DNA of 64,000 nt from Methylotenera sp. (lineage in GTDB: Bacteria > Pseudomonadota > Gammaproteobacteria > Burkholderiales > Methylophilaceae): NCBI GenBank assembly GCA_030682715.1, contig JAUXNQ010000055.1, positions 149,352 to 213,351 on the forward strand. Reading direction: 5' to 3'. A model generated the notes under the pieces. It did not search any database and had not been told where the DNA came from. It was given only the letters and a program-made list of their open reading frames with translations. Positions 1-11,939 of the stretch are shown here, in pieces. The position numbers and the translations under genes are program-made. Position 1 is the first letter of the stretch. Each line of letters opens with the position of its first letter.

Positions 1-536
<536 letters not shown>

Positions 537-756
537 AGTTTGATGTAAGATAGTCATATAGAAATTATGGTTATTTCCTCTTTTTATTGATTAGAAGCTG
601 TCTTACATAAAGTACGGGCCCTAAGCCTGTTATGTCTCTCATCACGATTTTATGTGAAAGATAGACTAAACTATTATTGTGGTTAGTTAGTCAGTTGCAG
701 TATTGGGCAGTACAATTTTAGAAATTATTTCTAAAATCAACAATATAGAGACCAAT

Positions 757-1863
757 ATGATTGCAGAAACAAAAGAAACTATACTCATAGTTGATGATGT
801 TGCGCAGAATTTGCATGTATTAAGTGAGCTGTTAATGCCAACGTATCGGGTATTAGCAGCGACCTCGGGGGTAAATGCGTTGCGTGTGGCATCGTCAACT
901 CCTAAGCCTGATTTAATTTTATTAGATGTCATGATGCCAGAAGTTGATGGCTACAGCGTATTGAGTAAGTTACAGCAGAATCCTGCCACGGCAGATATTC
1001 CCGTGATATTTGTCACTGCATTGACTGATTCTGATGATGAAGAGTTGGGGTTGCGGCTTGGCGCTGTAGATTATATTGCTAAGCCGATTAAGCCTGCAGT
1101 GGTGTTAGCGCGTGTACGCACCCAGTTGGATGTGAAACGTGCACGCGAATGGCTTAAGAATGAAAATGATTTACTAGAGGCTGAGGTTGCCAAGCGCATG
1201 GCAGAGAACGACCTCACGCAGCAAGTCAGTATTCGAGCGTTAGCGCATCTGGCTGAAATTCGTGATCCAGAAACTGGTAATCACCTACGTCGCACACAAA
1301 ATTATGTTCATCTTTTGGCGTCTGGTTTAAAAGATCATCCTCAATATAAAGAATTAATGACCGATCGTTATATTGATTTGCTTGCGCGTTCCGCGCCCCT
1401 GCATGATATCGGCAAGGTTGGTATCCCAGATTATATTTTACTTAAGCCAAGTAAATTAACTGAAGAAGAATTCACTATCATGAAAACGCACGCTAAATTA
1501 GGTAGCGATGCGATTCAGAGAGCTGAAGATGAAATGAGTATGCCATTGCCGTTTTTATCGGTCGCTAAAGAGATTACGCGTTGGCATCACGAAAAATGGG
1601 ATGGTAGTGGTTATCCAGATGGTCTTGCTGGGCAAGATATCCCTATCTCTGCACGCATTATGGCATTGGCTGATGTATATGATGCGCTTACCTCAGTTCG
1701 ACCTTACAAAGCTGCAATGAGTAGTGAAGCTGCTCGCGATTTGATTGTCGCAGGCAAGGGCAAGCATTTTGACCCTGAGCTTGTTGATGTGTTTCTTGAA
1801 AATCTGGATGGCTTCGTTGCAATCGGCAAGCGTTTTGCTGATGCTGACACAAATGCAGCTTAA
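757..1863 (+). CDS. Response regulator with HD-GYP domain (predicted c-di-GMP phosphodiesterase)
   Basis: A receiver domain (about residues 8-125) has the acidic pair in ILIVDD, the phosphoacceptor Asp in LILLDVMMP and the conserved Lys in YIAKPI. An HD-GYP domain follows, with HDIGK, HHEKWDGSGYP and LADVYDALTS all intact. Proteins of this RpfG class hydrolyse cyclic di-GMP when the receiver is phosphorylated. The start at 757 is preferred because it precedes MIAETKE, just before the receiver; a TTG at 703 would add 18 residues. The gene lies 38 bases upstream of a giant hybrid kinase on the same strand, its likely phosphodonor partner (inference). Confidence 0.9.
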   Translation: MIAETKETILIVDDVAQNLHVLSELLMPTYRVLAATSGVNALRVASSTPKPDLILLDVMMPEVDGYSVLSKLQQNPATADIPVIFVTALTDSDDEELGLRLGAVDYIAKPIKPAVVLARVRTQLDVKRAREWLKNENDLLEAEVAKRMAENDLTQQVSIRALAHLAEIRDPETGNHLRRTQNYVHLLASGLKDHPQYKELMTDRYIDLLARSAPLHDIGKVGIPDYILLKPSKLTEEEFTIMKTHAKLGSDAIQRAEDEMSMPLPFLSVAKEITRWHHEKWDGSGYPDGLAGQDIPISARIMALADVYDALTSVRPYKAAMSSEAARDLIVAGKGKHFDPELVDVFLENLDGFVAIGKRFADADTNAA

Positions 1864-1901
1864 CAAACCGTTGTTTTAAAATGTCGATTAGGCACTGAGC
1901 G

Positions 1902-4900
1902 ATGAAAAATAAGAATAATCACCTCACTACAAATTTCATCGAACATAGTGTTCCTCGAATTAAAATTATTAAACCAGTCGTGGTTTATGCGGTACTTGCA
2001 AGTTTATGGATACTTTTTTCAGATAAAGCCTTAGTACAACTCTTTGAGAGCTCAGATCTTGTTGAGTTGTTTAGCATGCTCAAAGGTTGGCTATTTGTTG
2101 CTGTCACTAGTGTTTTGTTTTATTTGGTGCTCGACAATCTTCAAAAATACTTGCTCGAAAATACTTCGCAAACTCATGCAGTTGAGCCTAAGCAATTAAG
2201 AAAAACTCATCTTGATATTCTTAAGCCAGTCATCGTTTATACCCTGCTATCTAGTGTCTGGATACTACTCTCTGATAAGTTAGTAATGCGTTTGTTTGCC
2301 CAGACTAACCAAATAGAATTTGCAATGAGTATTAAAGGTTGGCTGTTTGTTGCCATTACCAGTGGCCTGCTCTATTTTTTGCTTAATGTTTGGTGTGAAA
2401 ATGTTGTCATGAAGTCAATTAATGGCGAGCAAAAAAGAAGTTTATCACCTGTTAATCACATGTATTTATCTTTTGCCTTACTCACATTGATTGTACCGTT
2501 AATCGGTATCAGCTTTTTTAAGTTACAAGCACCGCAAGTTGAACAAGAAGCTTTTAATGATTTAAAAGTGGTGGCTGAGTTAAAAGCTAAACAAATCGAG
2601 CACTGGCTTAGCGAACGAGATAGCGATGATCAGATTTTATTGTCGTCACAGGACTTGCTCTCGCAAGTAGTAGCGTTTGTTAAAAACCCATCAGATGTAG
2701 AACGTGCAGAACAAATTAAGCATCGCTTCAATGCGTACATTCAGGTTTATGGCTATGAAGACGTAATGATAATCGATCAATTGGGACAGGTGCTGCTGAC
2801 TACTAAAAAAGATCATCAAAATGTCACATTAGATAAAACGCATGTAGCTAACGCATTTAATCAAAACAAGCCAAGTCATGGTGATTTAATCCTTGATACT
2901 CATGCACATGTGTACATGGATTGGGTTGTGCCTCTCCCAGCACAATATATTAAAGCAGGTCAGCCTAATGTAGCTATTGTATTAAGAATTTCAGCGCATC
3001 AGTTTCTGTATCCCTTAATTAACACCTGGCCAACCGATAGCCTCAGTGCTGAAACGCTGTTAGTGCGTAAAGAAGGGGATCATGTTGTTTTTTTAAATGA
3101 GCTGAAACATCAGCAAAATACAGCGCTTCAACTTAAGTATCCTATCAACAAAGGTACACTAGTTTCTGTATTTGCGCTCAGGGATACAAAACCTGGCACC
3201 ATACGTGCAAAAGATTACCGGGCGCACGACGTACTAGCAGCCTATGCGCCTGTGGCGGGTACTGATTGGCGCATTGTCGCTAAAGTTGATGAGGATGAAG
3301 TCTTTGCTTCACTATGGAGTAGCTTATATTGGATTGGTTTAATTGCATTTGCTGCGATTTGCACCATGATGATGGCACTAGTCATGCTATGGCGCCAGCA
3401 GTTGCGTACGCAACAGTTAGCCTTATTAGCTGAGAAAAATCAAAGCAATCAGATGCTAGCAATGCTTGCGGACAACTCTTCTGATTCTATTTATATTAAA
3501 GATATTGATGGACGTTATGTGCTCGTGAACCCTGAAGCTGCAAAAGCACTTGGCGGTAGTCCTGAGCAGATTATTGGTAAAACAGACGCTGAAATACTAT
3601 TTCCCGAAGTAGCGAAGCGATTTAGAGAAAACGATTTGCTGACCATTGAAAATATGGTACTGAGAACCTATGAAGAACAGCTAGTGAACGTTCATGGTAC
3701 ACGCACTTACCTTGCTTCAAAAGGCCCTATGCGAAATGCACAAGGTGAAGTGATTGGCTTGTTTGGTATTTCACGTGACATTACTGAAAGAAAAGATGTA
3801 GAAGATAGTTTACGAAAAAATGAACAGTTGTTAAAAGAAGCTCAGACTATTGCCAAGCTGGGTAATTGGACGCTAGACCATCAAACTGGAAAATTGTTCT
3901 GGAGCGAGCAGGTTTATGCTTTATTTGAATTGTCATCACAGTGCTTTGATGCCACTTATGAAGCATTCTTAGCAGTTATTCATCCTGACGATATGGATAA
4001 AGTTGACGCCAGCTACCGTAGTGCTATCAAAAACCAAACAGACTATGAGGTAGAACATCGGATCGTCATACATGACGGGCGCATTAAATGGGTGCAGGAA
4101 CGTTGCTTTACGCTATTTGATGAGCAAGGGCAGCCAATTACCTCTCATGGCACAGTGCAGGATATTACCGATCGGATTGAAGCAGAAGTTGAAATATCAC
4201 GCGCGCGTGATTTACTGTTGAAAGTGATTGATACTGCGCCTGTTAGGGTGTTTTGGAAAGATCGTGATTTGCGTTATCTAGGATGTAATACTCTGTTTGC
4301 AAAAGATGCAGGTTTAGCACAGCCGCAAGACTTAATTGGCAAAGATGATTATCAAATGAGTTGGGCGGCTGACGCAGCTTTATATCGTGCTGATGATCAG
4401 GCTGTGATGGACTCAGGCATTGCTAAATTGTTTTATGAAGAACAGCAAACGAGAAAAGACGGTAGCGTTTTGTGGTTAAAAACCTCTAAAGTTCCGTTAA
4501 AGGACGAGGGTGGTAATGTTGTCGGTATTTTGGGTGTTTATGAGGACATTACGCAGCATAAGCAAGCTGAAGCCAAAATTAAGCGACTAACACAGCTTTA
4601 TGCAGTATTGAGTTACTGTAATCAAGCGATTGTACGTAGTAGTCATCAAGATGAGTTATTTAAGCGTATTTGTCACGACACCGTTGAGTTTGGCAATTTA
4701 AAAATGGCATGGATCGGCCTGGTAGATGAAGAGAGCCAGTCAATCAAGCCTGTTGCAGTTCATGGCGATGTTCATGGCTACATAACGGACGTACTTATTT
4801 CAATAGATGCTAATACTCCATTTGGAACAGGACCCACTGGAACAGCTGTGCGAGAAAATCATCCTGTATGGGTGCAAGATTTTGTCAATGATGCACGTAC

Positions 4901-7900
4901 CGATGTTTGGCATGAGCGCGGTGAATGTTCTGGGTGGAAGGCATCAGCGTCATTACCCATTAATTGCAATGGGATGACGGTAGGCGCATTTAATATTTAC
5001 GCAGGTGAGGTCAATGCATTTGATGATGAAGTGCAGTGTTTGCTCATCGAAATGGCGAATGATATTAGTTTTGCATTGGATGCATTTGCCCGTTACGAAG
5101 CACGTAAGACCATGGAACATGCATTGCAAGCTTCAGAGGAGCGTTTGCAGCTAGTGTTGCGCGGCTCACGTGAAGCACCTTGGGATTGGAACCTTGCCAC
5201 TAACGATTTGTATTACTCTGATCACTGGTGGTCTATGTTAGGTTATGAGCCTAATGAACTAGTTGCTGGTGCTGGTTTATGGCAACAGATTGTGCATCCA
5301 GATGATTTGGATTTGGTGAACCAAGCTTTTGACGATGTAGTTAAAGGTAGCTCTAATAGCTATGAAATTGAATTTAGAATGCAACACAAAAATGGCCATT
5401 ATGTCCCAGTGCTGTCGCGTGGATTTATTCTGAGAGATGTGAATGGTAAACCATTGCGAGTGTCTGGTACCAATTCAGACCTTACTGAGCGTAAACAAAC
5501 AGAAGCTGCACGTGAGCAAGCGGCAACCTTATTGCGAAAAATCACAAATCGCTTACCTGGTATGGTGTATCAATATCGCTTGCATACAGATGGAACGACA
5601 TGTTTTCCATATGCGAGTGAAGGGATTCAAGATATCTACCGACTTAGCCCTCAAAATGTCATTGATGATGCATCAGGTGTCTTATCAGTTCTGCATCCTG
5701 ATGATTACCAAGGCGTAGTTGATTCTATTCGTAAGTCAGCTGAAGACCTAACCCCATGGCGCCATGAATATCGTGTTAAATTTAGCGATAACACGGTGCG
5801 TTGGCTATCTGGTAATGCAATGCCAGAGAAAGAACCAGATGGATGCGTGATTTGGCATGGTTTCATTACTGATGTTACTGAGCGCAAAGCTAACGAAGAG
5901 CAGATTCTTAAACTCTCGCAGGCTATCGAGCAAAGCCCTGAAAGTGTAGTTATTTCTGATACCAAAGCTCAGATAGAGTATGTCAACCAAGCGTTTGTCG
6001 ATGCTACAGGATATAGCCGAGAGGATGTGATTGGTAAAAACTCTAATATTTTGAACTCAGGACAAACGCCGAAAAAAACATACGAGAAAATGTGGCATCA
6101 ATTAAGTCAAGGGTTGCCATGGAAGGGTGAGTTTATTAATCGACGTAAGGATGGCTCTCAGTATTATGAGTTTGCGATTATTACGCCGTTGCGTGCGACG
6201 GATGGTAACGTTATCAACTATGTGGCCGTGAAAGAGGATATTACTGAGAAAAAACGGATTGCGATTGAGTTAGACCAGCACCGTAACCACTTAGAAGGAC
6301 TAGTGCAAAGCCGTACTTTTGAGTTGAGTCAGGCGCGTGAACAGGCTGAAACTGCCAATAATGCCAAGAGTACTTTCCTGGCAAACATGAGCCATGAGAT
6401 TCGCACGCCGATGAATGCGATTATTGGTTTAACACATTTGCTTCGTCGAGCAGATGCAACGCCACAACAAGTAGAGCGTTTAAATAAAATTGATGGCGCA
6501 AGCCGACATTTGCTCACCATTATTAATGACATTCTTGACCTCTCTAAAATTGAGTCTGGTAAGCTAGTGTTAGAAACAACAGATTTTTATCTTACTAGCG
6601 TACTCGATAATATAGATTCAATTATTGGGGAGAGCGCGCGTGATAAAGGGTTACAAGTTGAAATTGACCGTGGAGATGTTCCGCTATTGTTGCGTGGAGA
6701 TCCTACCCGTTTACGTCAGGCATTATTGAACTATGCGGCCAATGCAGTGAAGTTCACAGACCAAGGCAAAGTGAGCATCAGTGCCAGCCTCTTGGAGGAT
6801 AATGGAGATAATATTCTGGTGAGATTTGAAGTGCGAGATACTGGTATTGGCATAAGTTCAGAAAGAGCCAACAAATTATTTCAAGCATTTGAACAGGCAG
6901 ATACCTCCATCACCAGAAAATATGGCGGGACAGGCTTAGGGCTTGCCATTACCCGTAAATTAGCCAATATGATGGGTGGTGATGTTGGTATTGAGAGTGA
7001 GGTTGGGCATGGCAGTACTTTCTGGCTCACCGCTAAATTACAGCATGGTCAAGAAGCTTCAATTCCAACATACGGTAATGCTGCAATGAGTGATGCAGAA
7101 TCAGCGTTAAAGTTACATCATCCTAGAGCGCGAATATTATTGGCAGATGATAGTGCTATTAATAGAGAAGTTGCTATAGAAATGTTACGTAACGCAGGCT
7201 TAATGTTGGATACAGTTGCAGATGGTGTGGAAGCGCTTGCCAGAGTGAAGCAACAGAAATATGATTTGGTTTTAATGGATATGTTCATGTCTAATATGGG
7301 TGGCATCGAGGCTACACAACTCATCCGCGCATTACCAGATTACAAAGAAACACCCATCATTGCCATGACGGCAAATGCGTTTGATGAAGATCGTAACGCC
7401 TGTTTTAACGCAGGTATGAATGACTTTATTGCCAAACCAGTAGAGCCTAAGTTGCTATATAGTACTTTGTTAAAGTGGCTCCCAGCATCTCATGCAATTA
7501 ACAATGATGAAATCAGTACTGCAAACAGTAAAGTAGATATGACAACCTCTACATTATCTGCGACAGACGTAAAAGTTACGGCCACAAATGAGCATAGCGC
7601 TGTTACGCAGGTAGCATTAGAGCAGCTACGCACGATGTCAGGTTTAAATATATCCAGAGTGCTTGAGGCGTTACGAGGCAATATTGAAAAATATCTAAGT
7701 TTACTCACTGATTTTATTAGTGCGCACGCTGATGATGTCACACACCTGAAGCATTTAATCGCGCAAGCTGACTATGTTGCCGCAAGGCATTCTGTGCATG
7801 CCTTAAAGGGCGCCTCAGCAACATTGGGGTTAGATAGTCTAGCCTTGTGTGCTGGTAATCTGGAGTTGTTATTGCGTGAAGCCCAAGCGGCTACTTTAAA

Positions 7901-8216
7901 TGCAGATGTGGTTGCGCTAGAACTTGAATTAATCAGTAATGAGCTGATTAAGATCGCAGCGGTATTGCCTACAATATTACCTTCACCTACACAGTCACAT
8001 GACAACTCTAATCAAGTGAATACAGAAGCATCTAAGGCATTATTAAAAGAGCTCGATGCCATGTTGGCGCTGAATGATGCCGCAGCGGTTGTGTTTTATG
8101 AGCAGCATGCAGCTACTTTTAAACTTGTATTAGGCCCGACATATGCAAAATTAGCGCGTGAGATTAAACAGTTTTCTTTTGAAAGCGCTCGGGTAATCTT
8201 AAAGCAATGGCTTTAA
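1902..8216 (+). CDS. Giant multi-PAS hybrid sensor histidine kinase (membrane, Cache, PAS, GAF, HisKA, HATPase, REC, Hpt)
   Basis: This 2104-residue protein begins with two copies of a membrane module (about residues 22-80 and 106-164). A helix near 188-206, an extracytoplasmic Cache-like sensor to about 470 and a helix near 471-495 follow. The cytoplasmic part has three PAS domains (about 517-890), a GAF domain (about 895-1062) and three more PAS domains to about 1450. The transmitter has the phosphoaccepting His1498 in [12 protein letters not shown] and N and G boxes ([16 protein letters not shown]). A receiver carries Asp1793 (LVLMDMF), and a C-terminal Hpt domain has His1966 (SVHALKG). 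A complete intramolecular phosphorelay is therefore present. The signal is unknown. It probably feeds the adjacent HD-GYP regulator. Confidence 0.92.
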   Translation: MKNKNNHLTTNFIEHSVPRIKIIKPVVVYAVLASLWILFSDKALVQLFESSDLVELFSMLKGWLFVAVTSVLFYLVLDNLQKYLLENTSQTHAVEPKQLRKTHLDILKPVIVYTLLSSVWILLSDKLVMRLFAQTNQIEFAMSIKGWLFVAITSGLLYFLLNVWCENVVMKSINGEQKRSLSPVNHMYLSFALLTLIVPLIGISFFKLQAPQVEQEAFNDLKVVAELKAKQIEHWLSERDSDDQILLSSQDLLSQVVAFVKNPSDVERAEQIKHRFNAYIQVYGYEDVMIIDQLGQVLLTTKKDHQNVTLDKTHVANAFNQNKPSHGDLILDTHAHVYMDWVVPLPAQYIKAGQPNVAIVLRISAHQFLYPLINTWPTDSLSAETLLVRKEGDHVVFLNELKHQQNTALQLKYPINKGTLVSVFALRDTKPGTIRAKDYRAHDVLAAYAPVAGTDWRIVAKVDEDEVFASLWSSLYWIGLIAFAAICTMMMALVMLWRQQLRTQQLALLAEKNQSNQMLAMLADNSSDSIYIKDIDGRYVLVNPEAAKALGGSPEQIIGKTDAEILFPEVAKRFRENDLLTIENMVLRTYEEQLVNVHGTRTYLASKGPMRNAQGEVIGLFGISRDITERKDVEDSLRKNEQLLKEAQTIAKLGNWTLDHQTGKLFWSEQVYALFELSSQCFDATYEAFLAVIHPDDMDKVDASYRSAIKNQTDYEVEHRIVIHDGRIKWVQERCFTLFDEQGQPITSHGTVQDITDRIEAEVEISRARDLLLKVIDTAPVRVFWKDRDLRYLGCNTLFAKDAGLAQPQDLIGKDDYQMSWAADAALYRADDQAVMDSGIAKLFYEEQQTRKDGSVLWLKTSKVPLKDEGGNVVGILGVYEDITQHKQAEAKIKRLTQLYAVLSYCNQAIVRSSHQDELFKRICHDTVEFGNLKMAWIGLVDEESQSIKPVAVHGDVHGYITDVLISIDANTPFGTGPTGTAVRENHPVWVQDFVNDARTDVWHERGECSGWKASASLPINCNGMTVGAFNIYAGEVNAFDDEVQCLLIEMANDISFALDAFARYEARKTMEHALQASEERLQLVLRGSREAPWDWNLATNDLYYSDHWWSMLGYEPNELVAGAGLWQQIVHPDDLDLVNQAFDDVVKGSSNSYEIEFRMQHKNGHYVPVLSRGFILRDVNGKPLRVSGTNSDLTERKQTEAAREQAATLLRKITNRLPGMVYQYRLHTDGTTCFPYASEGIQDIYRLSPQNVIDDASGVLSVLHPDDYQGVVDSIRKSAEDLTPWRHEYRVKFSDNTVRWLSGNAMPEKEPDGCVIWHGFITDVTERKANEEQILKLSQAIEQSPESVVISDTKAQIEYVNQAFVDATGYSREDVIGKNSNILNSGQTPKKTYEKMWHQLSQGLPWKGEFINRRKDGSQYYEFAIITPLRATDGNVINYVAVKEDITEKKRIAIELDQHRNHLEGLVQSRTFELSQAREQAETANNAKSTFLANMSHEIRTPMNAIIGLTHLLRRADATPQQVERLNKIDGASRHLLTIINDILDLSKIESGKLVLETTDFYLTSVLDNIDSIIGESARDKGLQVEIDRGDVPLLLRGDPTRLRQALLNYAANAVKFTDQGKVSISASLLEDNGDNILVRFEVRDTGIGISSERANKLFQAFEQADTSITRKYGGTGLGLAITRKLANMMGGDVGIESEVGHGSTFWLTAKLQHGQEASIPTYGNAAMSDAESALKLHHPRARILLADDSAINREVAIEMLRNAGLMLDTVADGVEALARVKQQKYDLVLMDMFMSNMGGIEATQLIRALPDYKETPIIAMTANAFDEDRNACFNAGMNDFIAKPVEPKLLYSTLLKWLPASHAINNDEISTANSKVDMTTSTLSATDVKVTATNEHSAVTQVALEQLRTMSGLNISRVLEALRGNIEKYLSLLTDFISAHADDVTHLKHLIAQADYVAARHSVHALKGASATLGLDSLALCAGNLELLLREAQAATLNADVVALELELISNELIKIAAVLPTILPSPTQSHDNSNQVNTEASKALLKELDAMLALNDAAAVVFYEQHAATFKLVLGPTYAKLAREIKQFSFESARVILKQWL

Positions 8217-8353
8217 CGTGGTTAATTAGTATTAGAAATTGAATTGGTCTCCACAAAAGTAAGGCTTCAAGTTGTTCAGATAAACTTAAGATACTAGTGA
8301 TGGTTTATGAGAGAGGCTGTTTTAATAGATAGTACGGCAAGGAGTTTAAGAGG

Positions 8354-8773
8354 CTATCTTTTAAACTTACCTACTATCATAGAACAAAGATTCACTACAA
8401 CAAGTGACACTAATGCCCAAAACAACATACTGTGTAACTGATAAAACGGTCTGCTCACCATAACGTCAAAAAAAACTGCAATTCCTGTGATTGGTAGTGC
8501 AAGTAAAATTAGATAGTAAGCGCGATGCAGTTTTTTGTTAATCCACAAGTGTGCAGGCATGTCAGAGGGACGTAACAGCTTGTCTTGGTTTCTTAATAAC
8601 CACTCAAAAAGAATTAGTAAGAAAATGACGCTGCCAGTGAAAATATGCAATACATAATACAGTGCAACAAAAGGTGTGCCTGCTTCAGTTTTAATTACTT
8701 CTCCGCAGGCCCAGGTAATTAAAAGCATTAAGAATGCAAGCGCATGCACTACAACGAAATGGTGACGATGCAT
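8354..8773 (-). CDS. Cytochrome b561-family protein
   Basis: The 139-residue protein has four predicted membrane helices. Histidines in VVVHALAF, VLHIFTGS, KLHRAYYL and QLHSMLFW sit at the positions that bind two b-type haems in bacterial cytochrome b561 (CybB-like) proteins, and the ALPITG segment after the third His is characteristic. Such proteins move electrons between the quinone pool and acceptors in the inner membrane. The chain is somewhat shorter than the usual 170-180 residues, mostly through short loops. The neighbours do not suggest a specific partner. The start has no strong ribosome binding site. Confidence 0.82.
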   Translation of the reverse strand: MHRHHFVVVHALAFLMLLITWACGEVIKTEAGTPFVALYYVLHIFTGSVIFLLILFEWLLRNQDKLLRPSDMPAHLWINKKLHRAYYLILLALPITGIAVFFDVMVSRPFYQLHSMLFWALVSLVVVNLCSMIVGKFKR

Positions 8774-8811
8774 TTTTCAAAAAAACAGGCGTGAACTGTT
8801 ATTTTTTCAAT

Positions 8812-9030
8812 TTAAGCATTGTTTGCTTTAGTTAAAATCGCATAAATTTCATCTTTAATGTGCAGCTTTTCTTTTTTCAAAGCTTCAATAGTTTCATGAC
8901 TTGCAACTTCAATCGCAGACTCTATGTTTTTAATTTTTTGGTCAAGCTCGTTATGACGGTTAAATAAGTTTGTAAAGTGTAAATCGCTCTGTTTAAGTTT
9001 TGAAATTAAATCACGGTGTTCTGGAAACAT
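8812..9030 (-). CDS. YdcH/DUF465 family small coiled-coil protein
   Basis: This is a 72-residue, highly charged, mostly helical protein starting MFPEHRDLISKLK, the typical opening of the DUF465 (YdcH, SlyX-like) family. Heptad-like stretches run through the body (ELDQKIKNIE, EALKKEKLHIKDEI), suggesting a coiled-coil hairpin. A GGAG ribosome binding site lies at normal spacing before the ATG. The function of the family is not established. The gene is followed by the cytochrome b561 gene on the same strand, 38 bases away, so they may be cotranscribed. Confidence 0.85.
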   Translation of the reverse strand: MFPEHRDLISKLKQSDLHFTNLFNRHNELDQKIKNIESAIEVASHETIEALKKEKLHIKDEIYAILTKANNA

Positions 9031-9255
9031 GTTGAAGCTCCTGAGTAGATATTAAATTTAGTATGAATGAGTCTATTGTATGTGATTTACCGCTTAACAT
9101 TGTTGACTTATATCATTAACTTACTAAGAACAAATGTGTTGGTCAATAGATGTTTGGACGCTATTAGAGATGTTTCAACACTGTGTCAGTGAATTAAGCA
9201 TGGAAGTAAAACTAGCTTGCACTAACTCACCATTTATAGATTCATACTAAATAAT

Positions 9256-9423
9256 CCGTCATCCCCGCGCAGGCTGGGAATCTAGTTAAGGTGGACGTCA
9301 CGAATGGTTATTTATCGAGGCATCACTAGTATTTTAGTAGTCTGGATACCAGCTTTTCACGCTTCCACTTGGCACTTTAGTGCGGGGAGACAAGCACTTG
9401 CTCCCAGTCTCGTCGGTATGACG
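9256..9423. repeat. Dispersed repeat, copy A (about 168 bp with inverted ends)
   Basis: The element opens with CCGTCATCCCCGCGCAGG and ends with GTCGGTATGACG, so its ends are short inverted repeats. Its left 55-60 bases match, in inverted orientation, the right end of the repeat at 27805-27983 (shared stretches CGCAGG, AAGGTGG, ACGAATGGT). Its right end and the following 45 bases match 26650-26730. The surrounding gap (9031-9502) has no convincing gene. Confidence 0.65.
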
Positions 9424-9502
9424 ATTTGTGCGATGAGGCGCAGCATCTGATTGTTTGGTGGAAAAGCGATAAGGCCTATCAGTTTTTGGAAGCAGAAAAG
9501 AA

Positions 9503-9536
9503 AAAATCCTTACAAGTTCTCACTTATAAGGATTTT
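9503..9536 (-). terminator. Rho-independent terminator of the tRNA-Val/tRNA-Asp transcript
   Basis: A perfect 10-bp inverted repeat (AAAATCCTTA / TAAGGATTTT) with a 14-base loop lies eight bases beyond the CCA end of tRNA-Asp. On the minus strand it is followed by a T-rich run. The stem is AT-rich, but position and T tract fit a terminator. Confidence 0.75.
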
Positions 9537-9543
9537 AAAATAT

Positions 9544-9620
9544 TGGCGGAGTGGACGGGACTCGAACCCGCGACCCCCGGCGTGACAGGCCGGTATTCTA
9601 ACCAACTGAACTACCACTCC
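9544..9620 (-). tRNA. tRNA-Asp (anticodon GTC)
   Basis: The minus strand folds as a 77-base cloverleaf with acceptor GGAGTGG pairing with CCACTCC, the anticodon GTC in CCTGTCACG, a T loop GGTTCGAGTCC, discriminator G and an encoded CCA. It lies 68 bases downstream of tRNA-Val on the same strand and shares its promoter and terminator. Confidence 0.97.
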
Positions 9621-9688
9621 TTGAACTTTATGTATTGATAAATCAACACACATTCAGACTAAAGCTCAAATTTTCGTCAGTGCAAATT

Positions 9689-9764
9689 TGGTGGGTGCTA
9701 ACGGGGTCGAACCGCTGACATTCGCCTTGTAAGGGCGACGCTCTACCAACTGAGCTAAGCACCC
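9689..9764 (-). tRNA. tRNA-Val (anticodon TAC)
   Basis: The minus strand gives a 76-base cloverleaf: acceptor GGGTGCT pairs with AGCACCC, the D arm has TAGCTCAGTTGGTAGAGC, the anticodon is TAC in CCTTACAAG, the T loop is GGTTCGACCCC, the discriminator is A and CCA is encoded. It is first in a two-tRNA transcript with tRNA-Asp. Confidence 0.97.
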
Positions 9765-9785
9765 TGCAGCACTAACGAGGTCCGC

Positions 9786-9814
9786 ATATTACAGATATTG
9801 CGGTAGGTTTTCAA
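9786..9814 (-). promoter_or_regulatory. Sigma-70 promoter for tRNA-Val/tRNA-Asp
   Basis: On the minus strand TTGAAA (-35, 9809-9814) and TAATAT (-10, 9786-9791) are separated by 17 bases. A GC-rich discriminator (GCGGACC) follows, as in stringently controlled stable-RNA promoters, and an AT-rich stretch lies upstream. Confidence 0.75.
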
Positions 9815-9907
9815 CACATTTTTAAATTAATTTAAATAAAAGTGAGTTTTTTTGAATTGTCTCAATTAAGTGACGTTTGGCGTGAGTATTTTGATGTTTT
9901 TTTAAGA

Positions 9908-11683
9908 TCAAACAAACTCTCTGTCAAGTTGAATTTGGTTGCGCCCCGCAGACTTTGCTGCATACATCGCATCATCCGCACGTTTTAATATTTCGTCCTC
10001 ATTTGACTCGTGATTAATAAATACAACGACGCCGATACTTGCTGAGCATAAATGCTTGATCTCAGTTTTTGTGTCACCAGTATTTAACGATAGTAAGTAT
10101 GGCATTAATAATGCCTTCCGTACTTTCTCGGCAATACGGCTTGCTTGTTGAACAGACTTTTCTTTATCTGCTGCTAATGTGTTGAGTAGAATGATAAATT
10201 CATCACCACCAAACCGAGCGACTGTGTCAATTTGGCGGACGCAGCTTTTGATGCGTTCAGCGACTTCCAGTAATAACGCATCACCAAACGCATGTCCATA
10301 AGTGTCATTAATCGGTTTGAAGTTATCAAGGTCTAAAAACATAAGTGCGCAGTAGCGGCCGTTGCGCTTGCTTGATGCCATGGTTTGGCTTAAACGATCT
10401 TTAAGTAAGCGTCGGTTAGGTAGTTTTGTCAACGCATCATAAAAAGCGAGTTGACGCACTTCATCTTCTAGTTTTTTGCGGTCTGTAATATCTAAATGAT
10501 GACCTTGAAGATATAAAAGCTTTCCATTTTCATCTTTAATAGGTGTCACGCGACAATAAAAGTCTCGATAAATACCATCATGCCGTTTTAATCTAAAGTG
10601 GTGATCATGGGCAGATTTTTTCCCAAAATCAATCTGCCATATTTTTTGTGCTTCGCTGATATCTTCTGGGTGAACAATAGAAGCCCATTTTTCTATAGAT
10701 AGGTTGTCTTCGGGCTTTTGCCCCGTAAAATCAAACCATTGCTTGTTAGTATAGGTGAATGAGGTGCCATCAAAGACCCACATATGGATATTCGTGTTGT
10801 TAAGTAGAATCGAGAGTCTTTGTTCGCTTTCAGCAAGTGCCTTACTTCTGGTTGCCAATTCAGAGGTCCGCTGTTTTATTTTACCTTCAAGATTTTCTTG
10901 GTGTTCTAAAATTTCAGCGGTAGCTCGCTGGAGTTTTTCAATCACTTTTTTAATATGTTTGATGAATGGATTAAAAATTAGGATTGCCTCTAGTGATAGC
11001 AAGAGGAGCGTTAGCATCCATAATGCCGTTTCCGCTTTTTCCAGTTGCTTGATAGATGCTTCACCTTCTAACTGATACTGATGGACTGCATTATCCAGTG
11101 AAGAAACTAATATTGTTGGTGCTGTGTTAGTGATGTAGCGCAACGCTGAATTATCTGTGGCGAGTTTCTCGCTGTCTGTGGCAAGTAATGCGCGCACAGT
11201 GTTGATGTAAGTCCTTACTTGTTTGTTAAGTGCGGAATCACCTTCAAAATAAATCGCCTTAACCGCTGGGGACGTTGTAGATGGAAGCCCCATTTCTTTA
11301 TTTCCATAAAGTAATCCATGATGCGAAATTGCCATTAGTTCAATAGATTCGTTCAATTTTTTATGAATTGACGCTCGCTCGTTTGCAGGAGCCGTGATTA
11401 ATAAGTTGGCGAACAATGCTGTACGTTGACTTAGCATACGTTGACGACCGCTGATGTTAACGACAGCGGCGGTGCTTTCCTGCTCTGAGATTACAAGTTT
11501 GAGGTTGTACCAAGCGGCAGTTGAGAGGACCGCAACGAGAGATAGTGCTAGCACATAGCGCCAAGTGAGCGCTTGCGCGATACCTAGGTCATCTTTGATG
11601 TGTAGTTTTGTGAACAAGTCTTTTCTCAGTTCTTGCCACTGTATATGACAATTAACTATAAGGTAAATCTCTACATCAATCAA
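9908..11683 (-). CDS. Membrane diguanylate cyclase with PilJ-type sensor, PAS and GGDEF domains
   Basis: After a membrane helix (about residues 42-60) comes a PilJ/NIT-like periplasmic domain marked by VNISGRQRMLSQR (about 75-88). A second helix lies near 240-260, followed by a coiled coil, a PAS domain (about 285-405, ending LDITDRK) and a GGDEF domain. The catalytic motif ARFGGDEF is intact, and the inhibitory I-site RxxD appears as RQID five residues before it, so an active, product-inhibited cyclic di-GMP synthase is predicted. The start shown is a TTG without a clear ribosome binding site; a start up to 23 residues downstream is possible. No ligand can be inferred. Confidence 0.88.
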   Translation of the reverse strand: MIDVEIYLIVNCHIQWQELRKDLFTKLHIKDDLGIAQALTWRYVLALSLVAVLSTAAWYNLKLVISEQESTAAVVNISGRQRMLSQRTALFANLLITAPANERASIHKKLNESIELMAISHHGLLYGNKEMGLPSTTSPAVKAIYFEGDSALNKQVRTYINTVRALLATDSEKLATDNSALRYITNTAPTILVSSLDNAVHQYQLEGEASIKQLEKAETALWMLTLLLLSLEAILIFNPFIKHIKKVIEKLQRATAEILEHQENLEGKIKQRTSELATRSKALAESEQRLSILLNNTNIHMWVFDGTSFTYTNKQWFDFTGQKPEDNLSIEKWASIVHPEDISEAQKIWQIDFGKKSAHDHHFRLKRHDGIYRDFYCRVTPIKDENGKLLYLQGHHLDITDRKKLEDEVRQLAFYDALTKLPNRRLLKDRLSQTMASSKRNGRYCALMFLDLDNFKPINDTYGHAFGDALLLEVAERIKSCVRQIDTVARFGGDEFIILLNTLAADKEKSVQQASRIAEKVRKALLMPYLLSLNTGDTKTEIKHLCSASIGVVVFINHESNEDEILKRADDAMYAAKSAGRNQIQLDREFV

Positions 11684-11939
11684 AAGACATTTTATTGTCT
11701 GTCAGTTGTTTTGAAATACTGACTTTTAGTACATGATTTAACTCTAACAAAATAGTCAGTGCAGGTAAAGCGGCCCTTATTGGCTATGTGTTGAATAAAT
11801 AACGCTTTTAGCGATATTTAACTTTTATTACTCTAGTTTGTGTATGTTGAGGTGGCTTTACATAATCTTAATATGTTTTGATACTGTGATGAGTGCTAAG
11901 TAGATCTTGAGATGTACTTTGTAACAATTAGATTTGATT

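Noticed and set aside
537..756. Structured RNA or small gene in the gap after the DUF3240 gene
   Set aside because: A GGGCCC palindrome and weak CATAA/TTATG pairing are present, but nothing matches a known RNA or a convincing coding frame.
5443..5718. Alternative-frame coding region inside the giant kinase gene
   Set aside because: It lies wholly within conserved PAS-coding sequence in another frame and has no independent start signals.
9426..9638. 70-codon open frame on the plus strand
   Set aside because: It runs antisense through tRNA-Asp and its terminator and overlaps the dispersed repeat; its tail is a translation of the tRNA.
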